64,000 bases of DNA from Sinorhizobium meliloti 4H41. GTDB taxonomy: Bacteria > Pseudomonadota > Alphaproteobacteria > Rhizobiales > Rhizobiaceae. The DNA lies in assembly GCF_000375585.1 (NCBI RefSeq), contig NZ_AQWP01000011.1, positions 142,157 through 206,156 of the forward strand, read 5' to 3'. A program made the position numbers and the translations under genes. How positions within the stretch are numbered: position 1 is the first letter of the stretch; the number at the start of each line of letters is the position of its first letter. The notes under the pieces were generated by a model. That model was not told the DNA's origin. It worked only from the letters and a program-made list of their open reading frames with translations, and searched no databases. Positions 24,901 through 33,807 of this stretch are shown here, piece after piece.

Positions 24901-25373
24901 TACCGGCTGACGAAGCGGCGCTCGCTAAAATCGGCGCGGCAGAGGATCAACTTCAACCCACATTCTCACTACTAATCGATCGCCTGGCAGAAGAGTACCG
25001 GGCGACGATCGCGAAAAAGCGGCAAGAACTATTTGCGTCGCTGGTGCGAAAACGGATCGAAATTCTTTCCACCTACACAGCTGACGAGGCCGGCCTTGAA
25101 GCAAGCGCCCACTGGCCGGCCGAGTTCGCGAAGGCGTTTTCCGGTTTCCAGGATTCGCGCGAATACAAGGATGCGATGCGGCAATTCAGCCGTTCCAGAA
25201 ACCAGCTCCTTCTGGAGGCATTGCCGGAATTCGAGATGGCGCTTGAAACGGCTGTTAAACAACGCGGCACGGCCGCGATCGATGAGGTTCAGGCCAGCTT
25301 TCTCGCTTGGGAGGGGGATGTCAGGCTGCCCGCATTTCTGGAGTACCAGTTTGCCGCAGACAGCCACAGGTGA
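21927..25373 (+). CDS. large exported protein: PG-binding, PAN and discoidin-like domains
   Basis: From the ATG at 21927 (GGGGAGCCGAG upstream) the protein has 1148 residues. A basic N-region and hydrophobic segment (residues 30-52, RIIGVAALLGSW to AVA) act as an export signal. Residues 97-155 form a peptidoglycan-binding domain (LLLNQLGYPTGTPDGRIGPKTREAIKSFQ). Residues 184-251 form a PAN/Apple domain (CEVRCASDDRCRAFTYN). Residues 285-418 form an F5/8 type C (discoidin) fold (SSTTYGANNSLVVDG, WLQVDLGAEYRLSRVEIFNR). The remaining 730 residues are not recognised, apart from a coiled coil near residue 910 (AAEQAKAALAEAEAEFQRL). ATG at 21885 is also possible. Binding to cell-wall and carbohydrate surfaces is inferred. 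Confidence 0.87.
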   Translation: MSQRSVEAATDILRCQWRSGGVRRTVRHGWRGFRIIGVAALLGSWVPTPAVALDERDILRLGVEILQQVPQDRSFLPPPQRRQATPPPVARQTPSLSRADISQAQLLLNQLGYPTGTPDGRIGPKTREAIKSFQHDFNLPTTGRPDPSLLSVLRVTAEAKAKTETAAPTPLNAERSGKFASLEGFDLPQGDYRSGIEDPGLTGISVRECEVRCASDDRCRAFTYNSGRRVCMLKNTVPQPAPFTGAISGIKLATGPAPAPPRAKEEHDAAAYSNAKVEDLTAWLRAHNPAALQVTASSTTYGANNSLVVDGSTEGDYHVWNHTRNGPDEWLQVDLGAEYRLSRVEIFNRNNKKFAPRLNGAVAELRNTTGNVVAEFEPISSAHEGSKHSFDTEQAARYVRIRHSNEYLHVTEVKVYGFQAATANGIAASAFPDPEGAASQQEAQAAIPTAGGPSVRTTAETYAPWEPIEVVFEGAPGNHLDWVTIVQKTSDGQYKPPDTARRMAFRPPDGEVKPWGPLDGKTAGSRILDGLGEGEYEVRLYARPANRDIGQIIARRSFSVVSDAGREAAGLLREHKRPSLETTQKIPAPDPGLAGLWLANNTCEMSRGITRTISYHALLEISGTKDISAELILLWSEGVAIRMTGTLNEGAGKLTLEPSEWIIQPNRGIEPPRLSLALDDSGLRLTGELLNADGCSAFEAYKFKRDSRPVDANVPIAAYDKYKRAAVNETNCIRLAKWVIDGGIVVMNREEVPLQVLDGEAFYHFAGKTYDDWTYDDAISYGQFWQGCMGFLPTSTNVMALSLRDKALRARSSVENFLRFGRLTDRAGGGHVRSSVFEYSAKYALLVSMRIARQYADRAVADAKSLTGSTENHKHISRLIAHIDGQFGPFAGLPPEQAKRYVAALQDQQQRLAAEQAKAALAEAEAEFQRLRDLAPASEQLSGLTALYQGQSGFHDRLAADDRLALRSRVMDEQRTAAEKAVGAKLAAIAALPADEAALAKIGAAEDQLQPTFSLLIDRLAEEYRATIAKKRQELFASLVRKRIEILSTYTADEAGLEASAHWPAEFAKAFSGFQDSREYKDAMRQFSRSRNQLLLEALPEFEMALETAVKQRGTAAIDEVQASFLAWEGDVRLPAFLEYQFAADSHR

Positions 25374-25466
25374 CAGCGGGGAGACGGCGGCAACGGCAGC
25401 AGAACCGACAAGTGCTCAATGATCTGCTGAACGCTCAAGGCTAGTGTGGCGGAAGGAGAGTTAGCA

Positions 25467-26357
25467 ATGGCTCCACGAATTGGGAGAGTTGCGAGCCGGC
25501 GGACGACAGCAAACCTGGGAGCGGTTCTTCTCACCGCAGCGCTCGCGATGCCGCTGGTGCCGTCCTCGTCGCTGGCGCAGCTCGACGAACTCTGTAGGCA
25601 GGATGCAGATCGCTATGATCTGCTGCTCTCCTTCAGGCGCAAAATACGTCCGGACCGGGTGGTGGAGGTCTATGCCGAGCACTTCCTTGCCAAGGGCGCT
25701 GATCCCGAGACGCAGGCAGTCTGGTTCCGGATGCTGGCGACAGGTGCGCCCCGAGATGAAGCAATCGAGGCCCACATTGTCCGTGAGCACGCGACGCGCA
25801 CGGAAGGTGAGCAAGCAGAACTCAGGGAGACCATCGATGCGCAGATCCGGGACATGGAAGTGATCACCGAACTCGTCCGGGCCTTCGAGACCGCAGTCGT
25901 CTGGCCTGACTTCACCGCACAGGTTGCGGAGGAGAGTTGGCGAGCCCATCGGGGGTGGGACGCCCCCCATCCGGTCGAGCACTATGTGGACATGATCTAC
26001 ACCAAAGCCGAAGAATACCAAGATGCGGGCCTTACTGTTGAGGACGCTGCCGTGCGCGCCGGAGTGGACGCCCGTAACTCTTGGGACCGCGATCGGGGCG
26101 TGCCGGCGACCTTGATGCGCAATCTGGAAGGCGGCTGTTATAAGAGCGAACTGTTGCGTTACGAGATGTGGCTGCGTCATGCTGCGGTCCGCGAGGAGCT
26201 TGGCCCGCTGACCCCCGACGAAGCGAACGATCTGAAGCAGATGGGCCGCAGCCAGGAAAACATTTCGCGGCTAACTTACTACACTCATATGAAGTTCGGT
26301 CCTCGGGACTACTCACTGGATCGCTTTAAAGTCTGGGAGAAGGCCGCGGAGCAGTAG
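25467..26357 (+). CDS. exported protein of unknown function
   Basis: The 296-residue protein has a signal peptide (residues 1-36, SSSLAQ) and a mostly helical, acidic mature part (DELCRQDADRYDLLLSFRR, AQIRDMEVITELVRAFETAVVW, GWDAPHPVEHYVDMIYTKAEEY). The two cysteines are widely spaced. No family is recognised. AAGGAGAG precedes ATG at 25467; an upstream GTG at 25446 is less likely. It follows the large protein by 93 bases and has the same codon character as its neighbours, so it belongs to the same cluster. Confidence 0.8.
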   Translation: MAPRIGRVASRRTTANLGAVLLTAALAMPLVPSSSLAQLDELCRQDADRYDLLLSFRRKIRPDRVVEVYAEHFLAKGADPETQAVWFRMLATGAPRDEAIEAHIVREHATRTEGEQAELRETIDAQIRDMEVITELVRAFETAVVWPDFTAQVAEESWRAHRGWDAPHPVEHYVDMIYTKAEEYQDAGLTVEDAAVRAGVDARNSWDRDRGVPATLMRNLEGGCYKSELLRYEMWLRHAAVREELGPLTPDEANDLKQMGRSQENISRLTYYTHMKFGPRDYSLDRFKVWEKAAEQ

Positions 26358-26454
26358 CGCACGTGATCGTTAGGTTTCAGCAAGAGCAAAGTTCACACCG
26401 CGCTGCACGAAGTCTCTCCAGGGGGAACGCTGCGGAATGGGAGGCAGCAAACTA

Positions 26455-26733
26455 ATGAACGACGAAGAATTGAAAATTCTCGACGATGAATATGACTCAA
26501 AATACTACGTTCTCGGCAATACCGTGCCTGTCAGGGTGATATTTACGAAACGCGACGGCCTGAAAGCAGGCGCCATTGCTCCCGACATTCACTTAGGTGA
26601 ATTGACATGGCGGCACGAACTGCTATCGCGCCTGGAGCAAAGCTATGAAGTGGAAGCCATCGACGGCGAAGAATTTTACCGTCTTTGCCGAGCGTTTCAA
26701 AAACCGGCAGTACCGCCCCGGCGTAACGATTGA
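26455..26733 (+). CDS. small hypothetical protein at the end of the cluster
   Basis: The 92-residue protein is acidic and polar (MNDEELKILDDEYDSKYYVLG), with a WRHELLSRLEQSYEVEAIDGEEFYRL stretch. It has no signal peptide or membrane helix. GGGAGGCAG lies eight bases before ATG at 26455, which I prefer over the upstream in-frame start at 26437. It may be a cytoplasmic immunity or accessory protein of the cluster, but there is no motif to say so. Confidence 0.65.
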   Translation: MNDEELKILDDEYDSKYYVLGNTVPVRVIFTKRDGLKAGAIAPDIHLGELTWRHELLSRLEQSYEVEAIDGEEFYRLCRAFQKPAVPPRRND

Positions 26734-26841
26734 GCGCGAACCGCAGACGGTCATAAAGAAGTTGTCGAGCGCCGCCAGTTCTTGTCAATCCGCCGCCTTG
26801 CAAGCTCGAATTCTGAGGCGTTCAGAGATCGGGGGCAAACA

Positions 26842-26866
26842 GTTCCCCTCGATGCATTATGCGATC
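26842..26866 (+). repeat. short dispersed element, copy 2
   Basis: GTTCC, four bases, GATGCATTATGCGATC, one base away from the consensus. It is in the 216-base gap after the exported-protein cluster, in the same orientation as the other copies. Confidence 0.55.
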
Positions 26867-26949
26867 CCTTAGCCTACTTGCCGCGGGTAAGGGATCGTGC
26901 TGGATTTCGGGCCTGATCCGAGCGAGGCTTCGCATCCCCTAGACCAAGG

Positions 26950-27297
26950 TTAAGCACTCCCCATCGCCAAGTCGGCGTGGCCTTCTCGCAGATCGTTATT
27001 CAGAGTGTTGTGAGCCGCCTGCATGATGTCCATGTCATGTATGTGACCGATGGCTGCCAGCTCCTTCATAAGATCACCTACTATCCGGTCAACTCGTGGG
27101 GGATCAGCTGACACATCTTGCAGGAGGGTTCTCTCAATTTCTTCGAACGATCCGCCGAGAGCGCGGTAAAGTCCAAGGGACACGCGCAGGAGGTTTCTTT
27201 GGCGGTTCGGCAAGGTCACAAGCAATGAAGCCTCTCCGGAGCAGGCCACCATTAGTCGAACGGCTTTGTTCTGGAACAGGCTCATCGTCACCAACAT
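26950..27297 (-). CDS. hypothetical protein
   Basis: The 115-residue frame gives a soluble, helix-rich sequence with balanced composition (ALGGSFEEIERTLLQDVSADPPRVDRIVGDLMKELAAIGHIHDMD). ATG at 27297 or at 27285 could start it, neither with a strong ribosome binding site. No domain is recognised. It is isolated, between the exported-protein cluster and the PilZ gene. Confidence 0.5.
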   Translation of the reverse strand: MLVTMSLFQNKAVRLMVACSGEASLLVTLPNRQRNLLRVSLGLYRALGGSFEEIERTLLQDVSADPPRVDRIVGDLMKELAAIGHIHDMDIMQAAHNTLNNDLREGHADLAMGSA

Positions 27298-27511
27298 AGA
27301 CCAAACGTTTTGCCCAACCGAGTCAAACGGTGGAGCAATGCTTCATACAACGGCAGCAAAAGCCAAGCAGGCAAACCGCTTGCCAAACATCAAATCGCAC
27401 AGCGGCCCCGCCGTCGGCGGGCCGATCAGCACCGTCAACTTGTCCAATTCCACCAGGTAAGCCGCCCGGAGATTAATTTGCCGGCAGCAAGTCGGTGGCG
27501 CACCAGCGTCG

Positions 27512-27817
27512 TCAACGGAAAAACTTGAAGTAAGAAGCGATCTGCGCCGCGGTATTGGATGACAGCTTGAGCTTGATGCCGATCCGGTCACCTCTGTTCC
27601 ACCGAACAATGCCCGTCAGAAGACCGAGCTCCTCACTACGAATTGTGACCTCCTGCCCCGTGCGGGCGCCTATGTCAAATAATAGTTGAAAACAAATACC
27701 TTCTTCTGAGAGATCTTTTACGATACCGTTGCTTGATCCAGTTTTACAACTGACATTCCCCGTTATTTTCGTTTGAGTTCTTGGGACTGTGCGCCCAACG
27801 CTTTCCTTGTATGGCAT
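27512..27817 (-). CDS. PilZ-domain protein
   Basis: The 101-residue protein consists of a single PilZ domain, the usual c-di-GMP receptor. The conserved parts are an RTVPRTQTK stretch at the N-terminus, the place of the RxxxR motif, and DLSEEGICFQLLFD for the D/NxSxxG motif, followed by strands ending in GIKLKLSSN. The second motif has Glu-Gly after DLSE rather than the canonical GG, so binding strength is uncertain. ATG at 27817 follows GGAGGTAACGAA. It lies just downstream (295 bases) of the GGDEF-EAL gene on the same strand, which fits a local c-di-GMP circuit. Confidence 0.85.
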   Translation of the reverse strand: MPYKESVGRTVPRTQTKITGNVSCKTGSSNGIVKDLSEEGICFQLLFDIGARTGQEVTIRSEELGLLTGIVRWNRGDRIGIKLKLSSNTAAQIASYFKFFR

Positions 27818-28112
27818 TTCGTTACCTCCATGATCGCAACCAATACTAAAAAGTATTTCTAAAAAAATCCTCAACGCTCAATAAACATCGGCAAAGAATA
27901 ACAAGGGGGGTCTCGTTTTAACGTGTATAAAAATTTGCTCGGCTCCGAGAGCACGCTAACGTTTTCAAGCTCTATCGACGGCTTTCAGAACCGATAATTG
28001 CCATAAAGGTAGGAAGATATAGTGTTCTCTCCTTTTGGGGCCCGTTCGATTTTGGAACCCATGCCGATCTAGTGACCCGGCATCATGGCCATGGGCGAAT
28101 GCGACAATGCCG

Positions 28113-30059
28113 TCAAGCTAGGAGCTTTTCGGGTTCAATCAAGATTGCTCCTGCGTATTGCTGCGCCGCTTCCTGGTCGAGCGGCTTCGACATGTGGAAC
28201 CCCTGCACAAGCCGGCATCCGAGCTTCCGCAAGGCGCGCAACTCCTCCTCTGTTTCCACGCCTTCAACGATGCATTCAATGCCCATTTCCCTGGCCAAAG
28301 AGAGCACGGCCTTGACAATCTTGTATCCCGTGGTCCGTTCCTGCAGCTCCGTGACAAAGCTGCGATCTATTTTGAGCTTTGAGATCGGCAGCGTTTGCAG
28401 CTGGCTTAGGGTAGAGTAGCCGGTTCCGAAGTCATCGAGTGATATCCCGCATCCGAGAGTTTTCAGGGCCTCAATTGCTTGTTTGGCCTGCGGAAAATCG
28501 TTGATGATCGCGGTTTCTGTGATCTCGAAGTCGATGCGTGCAGGATCAAAACCGCTTTTCAAAACAATGCTGGCAATTGGAAGGACGCTTTCGACGGAGC
28601 AGATGTCCTTCGGTGACAGATTGAAGGAAAGGCGAAACGGCTGCGGCCATTGTCTCGCCGCACAAAGTGACTTCTCAAGAAGGACAAGCGTCACTTCACT
28701 AACAAGGCCGGCCTTTTCTGCAATTGGTATGAACTGCGCGGGCGAGACATCGCCCAATGCGGGGCTTTCCCAGCGCCCCAATGCTTCGAAACCAACGGCG
28801 CGCCCTGTTCTTAAATCAACGATCGGCTGAAAGGCGACTGCGATCTCTGCTCGCAAGTCAGCATCACGCAAAGCCTGCTCAATTCTTGCGTTCCTTTGGA
28901 TCGCAAAGGAGTGCATCTCACAGAAAAGCACTGGATGACCCGTACTGTTTGTCTTCGCTTCGTAAAGTGCGTAGTCCGCACATTCAAAAAGCAAATCTGG
29001 CCGGGATACATGATCTGGATAAACTGCAAACCCGACGGACACAGAAACCTGAACACCTATACCGTCTATCAAGTATCGCGCGCTTATTTTCTCACAGATC
29101 CGTTCGCCGAGCGCCATTAGGACGTCCTCTTGAACATCTGTAACAATGATCGCGTATTCGTCCCCGCCCAATCGCGCAAGGAATGCGCCTGGACAAGTAT
29201 GCTCCAAGCGGCGCCCGACCTCAGCCAGCAAGCTGTCTCCGATGGCATGGCCATACAGGTCATTAACGGCCTTGAACCCGTCGAGATCGAGCATGCCGAG
29301 TGCCAGTCGCGCTTGTTTGAGCGAGGCGTTGCCGCATTCTTCTGATAGCCGGGAGAAAAAACTTCGCCGATTCGGAAGATCCGTGAGGCTGTCGATGTTT
29401 GCCAGCCGGTGGTTCTCGCGACCAAGCGCCTCTGTCCTCAATTGACTTTGGACCAGCGAGGTGAAATCTCGGTAGTTGCCCATGAGAATGTGAAGCAAAA
29501 CACCTGATACGAGCGCAATATTGAGTGCTACCGCAATGAAAACGGTGTTTCCGCTTGGTGCCACGAGGGCAGCGAGGGCAGCATTGATTGCGAGTGCAAT
29601 CGCGATGCCGCCTGACGGAAAATATGTACAGTAGGGAATGTTGCCTACTACCGCTAGTGCAATGAAAAATACAACATGTGATTGGCTGTATGCATCTCCC
29701 GTAGGAGAAAGAGCTATCGCCCAAGCGGCGGACAAGACCGCTGTAACACCCGACATTTGAGCGGCCCGCCGTATCGCTAGTCGTTCCGCTTCTTCCGTAC
29801 GAGGGGCGGCGCATGATTTCAGCCACCAAAAAGTGTGGCATCCTAATATGAATATTAGCAGCACCGGAGCGAACAAGCTCAACTCGACAGGGGCGAATTC
29901 AAAATGCGTAAACGAAAGCGAGAGAATGCTTGCGGACGCCACAAGATTTAACAGCGGGATCTGTCTGGCAACGACTTTGGATCGATTTGCGTTAATTCTT
30001 ACGGTATATTCTTGAGTTGATTGCGGTTTGGATTCTTCACTGAAAAAAGTAACACGCAT
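28113..30059 (-). CDS. membrane GGDEF-EAL c-di-GMP enzyme
   Basis: The 648-residue protein has five to six N-terminal membrane helices (residues 35-205), a GGDEF domain (NIDSLTDLPNRRSFFSR, then RLGGDEYAII) and an EAL domain. The diguanylate cyclase motif is GGDEY, an active variant. In the EAL domain the catalytic set is complete: GFEALGRW, SFNLSPK, FEITETA, DDFGTGYS, LKIDRSF, IVEGVET and QGFHMSKP. It should therefore be able to make and break c-di-GMP, and only experiment can tell which prevails. The start is ATG at 30059 with a weak AGG. The next gene upstream on the minus strand is a degenerate GGDEF protein, 77 bases away. Confidence 0.95.
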   Translation of the reverse strand: MRVTFFSEESKPQSTQEYTVRINANRSKVVARQIPLLNLVASASILSLSFTHFEFAPVELSLFAPVLLIFILGCHTFWWLKSCAAPRTEEAERLAIRRAAQMSGVTAVLSAAWAIALSPTGDAYSQSHVVFFIALAVVGNIPYCTYFPSGGIAIALAINAALAALVAPSGNTVFIAVALNIALVSGVLLHILMGNYRDFTSLVQSQLRTEALGRENHRLANIDSLTDLPNRRSFFSRLSEECGNASLKQARLALGMLDLDGFKAVNDLYGHAIGDSLLAEVGRRLEHTCPGAFLARLGGDEYAIIVTDVQEDVLMALGERICEKISARYLIDGIGVQVSVSVGFAVYPDHVSRPDLLFECADYALYEAKTNSTGHPVLFCEMHSFAIQRNARIEQALRDADLRAEIAVAFQPIVDLRTGRAVGFEALGRWESPALGDVSPAQFIPIAEKAGLVSEVTLVLLEKSLCAARQWPQPFRLSFNLSPKDICSVESVLPIASIVLKSGFDPARIDFEITETAIINDFPQAKQAIEALKTLGCGISLDDFGTGYSTLSQLQTLPISKLKIDRSFVTELQERTTGYKIVKAVLSLAREMGIECIVEGVETEEELRALRKLGCRLVQGFHMSKPLDQEAAQQYAGAILIEPEKLLA

Positions 30060-30136
30060 TGACCCAACCTACTAAGCAGTTTTTTCGACTATAATATGCA
30101 AAGCAGTAAATTAATATTCTTATGGCTATTGTGGAC

Positions 30137-31240
30137 CTAAGTCTCCTCTTTTCTCATCCCAACGGGTGAACTCCGGTAGAGCATTCGGTCCTTGTGGGTG
30201 CCAGAAGCGGCGGCGCCCGAAAAGAACACCACCCTGTCGCTTACCGAATCCGTGCCGATTTGCAGGGCCTTCTCTGCTTGCCCGACCAGCACGGACGCGG
30301 TGCTGGCGTTACAGATGGCGCTGCAGCCGAACCTTGCAAAGACAGCCGGCATGTTTGCTTGGCGACTATCGAACGCCGCGAGGCAGCTGTTTCTGAGATG
30401 GTCCGCGGTTTTCTGGATTTCGGCCTCGGCCGTCGTCCCAATGAGGATGCCTAACTGCGGTCGCTCGAGCCAGGCGGCGAAGTCGGTTGACTGCACGGCC
30501 CGTGCCACGGCGAATCCAAGGCGTTCGAGAACTGCTTCCTTCACCTTGATGAGCTCCTTGGCATCGAAAGGCTCCAGCGCCAGAAGATCGCAGAGAAGCA
30601 GCGACGTACCTTCGGAATAGCGCTCGCCTCCATAGAGCTCTGCGAGCTTCTTGTTGAACCCACGTCGGTTAGCGAGATTGGTGGCGAGGTGCGTGAATTT
30701 CGTGCGCTCGAAGTTCTCGATGTCGCTCGCGATGGCCGCGACGGTTGATATTTGGCTCGAGACGCTATCGAGGATCTGGGCGTTCGTCGAATGTTGCACC
30801 TCTGTCATATGACGGATCGCCTGAAGCTGCGACTGCATCGTTTTCGTGTCCCGCGGATCGACGGACGAGATGTTGCCCGTCGCCTGACCAAGCATCCTAC
30901 TGTAGCTTGAGATCGAATCCTGGCCCGACAGCAGGGACGCTTTCAGAGTTGTCAATTCGCTCTGCAGGCGAGTTGTGGAATCGTCGTGAATCGACTTTCC
31001 AAAATGGTGGGGGAGATACATGCGCGCCAGAGAGTCGAGCGCTTCCGCGGAGATCGGCTTGCTCAGTCGCGCAAATCTCTCGCGAAGTTCCGGATTACTG
31101 CCGCTGACAATGTCATGCATGAGCTCGTAGTTTACTGGCGATGCGTCAATTTCTAATCGGCTCAAAGTAGAAAAAATTGTGTAGTAAAGTTCCTTTCGAT
31201 TTTGATGCGCAACTCGTCTCGATGAATTTCCAAATACCAT
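30137..31240 (-). CDS. degenerate GGDEF-domain protein
   Basis: The 367-residue protein has an N-terminal helical region (residues 1-170, LSRLEIDASPVNYELMHDIVSG and a long polar helix), followed by a diguanylate cyclase-like fold starting LATNLANRRGFNKKLAELYGGE. The site of the GGDEF motif reads RPQLGILIG in WLERPQLGILIGTTAEAE, so metal and substrate binding are lost and enzyme activity is not expected. Rhizobia have several such proteins, which may be c-di-GMP sensors or partners. It begins at ATG 31240, directly upstream of the GGDEF-EAL gene. No membrane segment is visible. Confidence 0.85.
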   Translation of the reverse strand: MVFGNSSRRVAHQNRKELYYTIFSTLSRLEIDASPVNYELMHDIVSGSNPELRERFARLSKPISAEALDSLARMYLPHHFGKSIHDDSTTRLQSELTTLKASLLSGQDSISSYSRMLGQATGNISSVDPRDTKTMQSQLQAIRHMTEVQHSTNAQILDSVSSQISTVAAIASDIENFERTKFTHLATNLANRRGFNKKLAELYGGERYSEGTSLLLCDLLALEPFDAKELIKVKEAVLERLGFAVARAVQSTDFAAWLERPQLGILIGTTAEAEIQKTADHLRNSCLAAFDSRQANMPAVFARFGCSAICNASTASVLVGQAEKALQIGTDSVSDRVVFFSGAAASGTHKDRMLYRSSPVGMRKEET

Positions 31241-32113
31241 GGCGCAACGCCCTTCATAGAAGCGCCGCAGGCAACAGTACCTGCGACCACGTCAAACAAG
31301 CAGGCGTGAAGCAAATGCCTCACATAAATCTAGTTGTAGAGAGTTTCTTGTCCGGCCCGCGTTCATGCGGTCGTATGACGCCAATGCGTCTGACCGGTTT
31401 ATTTCATAATAAGAATCACATATATTAACAGAAAGTGAATACCCCCAAAAATACTCTGCTTTAATGGCAGTGCTCGATTAAGTGGACCAATGCGGCGTGT
31501 ACATTGCAGCGGGTATATACTGCGGCTTTCAGCAACCAGACGGAAAACCGGCTTGCCCCTGCAGCGGCAAATCTTTCTCTTCATCCTCGCTGAATACCAA
31601 TCACAAATCCGGAAGATCTCGAGGCCTACTTCCATGTCGCCATTGCGCGCCATCAGCTTTTCAGCTTTGCGACGCAAAGTAGGGGAGCGGACCTCTCCAT
31701 CGCGTCGATAATCTCGAATATCTATCTCAAGCAATTCTCCAGTTTGCAGCAAAGGACTGCTCTCGTTTGCTTTGCCGTCGTCAAGCGATCTAGCGGCTGT
31801 TTTCGAGTTTTTGAGCGGCCGAACTCACGTCATGTGGTAGGGAAGGCCGCTGCTGGTCACTCCCAAGTTGAAACCATCCCAGAGGGAGTGGGTTAGAGTT
31901 TGTCGCTCCTACTAGCCCGGGCTGCGCCTAGGAGCGCCGTCTATTCCTCCCTCCGACGCCGCTCCTTTTTTGGCAGCCTCACGGATGGTCGCCGAGATAC
32001 ATCTTGACACGTTCCGTTTGATCTCGAATTCGCCGCGAGAGGCGGCGGCATTGACCGCCCTCAATTCTGAGGCATATCAAGATAGGGACCGATGAGGCTC
32101 AGATCGGCTCCGC
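31241..32113. other. region without a supported gene
   Basis: From 31380 to 31460 the DNA is AT-rich. The open frames here (for example 117 codons on the minus strand ending at 31399) have no ribosome binding site and a basic, Cys/Arg-rich composition that resembles non-coding DNA. From 31800 on the sequence seems to be decayed DNA leading into the aldo/keto reductase pseudogene. Confidence 0.4.
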
Positions 32114-32640
32114 TCAAGCGATCATTTGCCGTATTGCGCTGGTGCCAGTACGGATATTGCAGCCACGGCTGGCTGTGATCTCATCGAGCTTCGTGCGCTC
32201 CTCCTTGGTCAGTTTCAAGTCTGCAGAGGCGAGATTGTCGCGGAACTGCTCCTCAGCGCGGCCACCGATGATGACCGACGTTACGCCTTTGCGGCCGATC
32301 GACCATGCCATCGCCACCTGCGCGGCAGAGACACCGCGACCTTCGACGATGTTCCAGAGCCGGTTTTCGTCGCGGATCGGCGGTTCCGTCCAGCCGGCGA
32401 ACTGGCGCGTTCCTTCGGGCGCGGCCTAGCTACGGCGATGCTTGCCGGACAAACGTCCACCGGCGGTTGGGCTCCAGACGAGAATGCCGAGACCCTGGTC
32501 GATGCTGACCGGGATCAGTTCGTTTTCTGCATCGCGACTTTCCAGCGTCTAGTGGATCTGCTGGCTGACGAAGCGCTGGTAGCGGTCGCGCTCGAGACGC
32601 CCCCTCAGCACACTGACCCGTAAACGACCGGCGGAACCAC
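32114..32640 (-). pseudogene. aldo/keto reductase pseudogene
   Basis: The minus strand keeps pieces of an aldo/keto reductase in order: SVDQG-like [19 protein letters not shown], a stop, then EGTRQFAGWTEPPIRDENRLW, AAQVAMAWSIGRKGVTSVIIGGR and the C-terminal DNLASADLKLTKEERTKLDEI. The N-terminal barrel with the catalytic Tyr is missing or unreadable, and at least one stop and several deletions break the frame. The final 67 codons (32114-32317) are still open. Nonfunctional. It lies directly after a LysR remnant, a common pairing of regulator and reductase. Confidence 0.8.
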
Positions 32641-32890
32641 CGAACCCACCCTGCAACTCCTCAACGCGATCGTTGATGATGTCCGGTTGGTTGCGACCTT
32701 CTCGGCCAAGGTTGCGCCGGCAGCAGGCGGTGAAACGCTACGGCTGGTGCGGTTGAACAGTCAGACACCAAGCCGTGCCTCCAGCGACTTCATGCGGTCG
32801 CTGAGAGCCGAAACTGATAGATCGAGCTGGTCAGCCGCCTTCCTAAAACTGCGAAGCCGGACACCACCAGGATACAGCGAGATCGGAAAG
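32640..32890 (-). pseudogene. LysR regulator pseudogene fragment
   Basis: On the minus strand an N-terminal LysR DNA-binding domain can be read: SFRKAADQLDLSVSALSDRM, KSLEARLGV, an in-frame TGA, then LFNRTSRSVSPPAAGATLAE. Everything after this is lost. The fragment probably once regulated the adjacent aldo/keto reductase. Confidence 0.75.
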
Positions 32891-33807
32891 TTCATTCCTG
32901 CTGGAGATCATTTTGATCGCCGTTCCCCCAGCCGCGAACCTCGGTCCCCGCCCTTAACGTAAAAGGCGGTAGCGATGGCCAGAATCATCACAAGCTCCGG
33001 TCAGCACGGAGGTTATTTCGGCGATTGCAGCTTCTCCAGATCCCGCAGAAGAACTCACTTGTGATCTTCACAGAGATCGATTGAGTGGTCCCCTGCCCGA
33101 CCTAAGGCGCAGTCTAACCAAGCGAGTACTCGGCTGACCTCTTGGGATTAAACACGCCTATGTCGACATTTCCGTTGTCACGGACCAAGGATTTGCACAG
33201 CGAACGGTTTTTCGAAGGCGGAATGGTCCTCTCTGAATTTTTGAATCAAAATTCGTCGAAGCGCGCAGTCCCCCCGGAGGGCGATAATATACGTTCTATA
33301 GGAGACGGCGCATTCGGAACGGAAGCCGCCTTAGGGAACTCCGTTCGCAATTCCGCGCGCGAGGCTCTGACGATATCGATAGGGTCTCCCCACAAACCAA
33401 CGGGAAGTCCCGGGTGTGAAATTGGGCTTACGCTCATTTCATCAGCTCCGTTAGGTTCGCCTTGAAATTGTATTCACAATACCTAATCTACAGCATCTCC
33501 CCTGAGCTGCAACTTCTCGCCGGGAAAACGGTAAACAATGGACTGCCACCTCGAGGTATGTGCAAGATTTTGTTCAGCTTGGTCTAAGCCTCATGTGGGA
33601 AGAAGCGGTTCGCCGGATCTCGTAAGAATGAACACAGATGTGAAAGGCGCTGAACCTGTGCTCCGTCGTAACCAGATGGTGGGGTACTCGCTATGGAGTA
33701 TACGATCCAAGAGGGTCTTTTCCTGGCAGTCTCTCCGGTAGGAGGGCTCCATTACGCTCAGCTCGGCATGTTCGCCGCACATTCGCAGGAATAGTTGCCC
33801 GAGCCGT
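32891..33807. other. region without a supported gene
   Basis: Two opposed frames cover 33142-33465, but neither has a ribosome binding site or recognisable product. I see no transposon ends, hairpin terminators or RNA genes. It is likely decayed DNA like its left flank. Confidence 0.4.

Noticed and set aside
31399..31752. 117-codon minus-strand ORF
   Set aside because: Rich in Arg, Ile and Cys, without ribosome binding site, neighbours or motif; it probably is chance in a decayed region.
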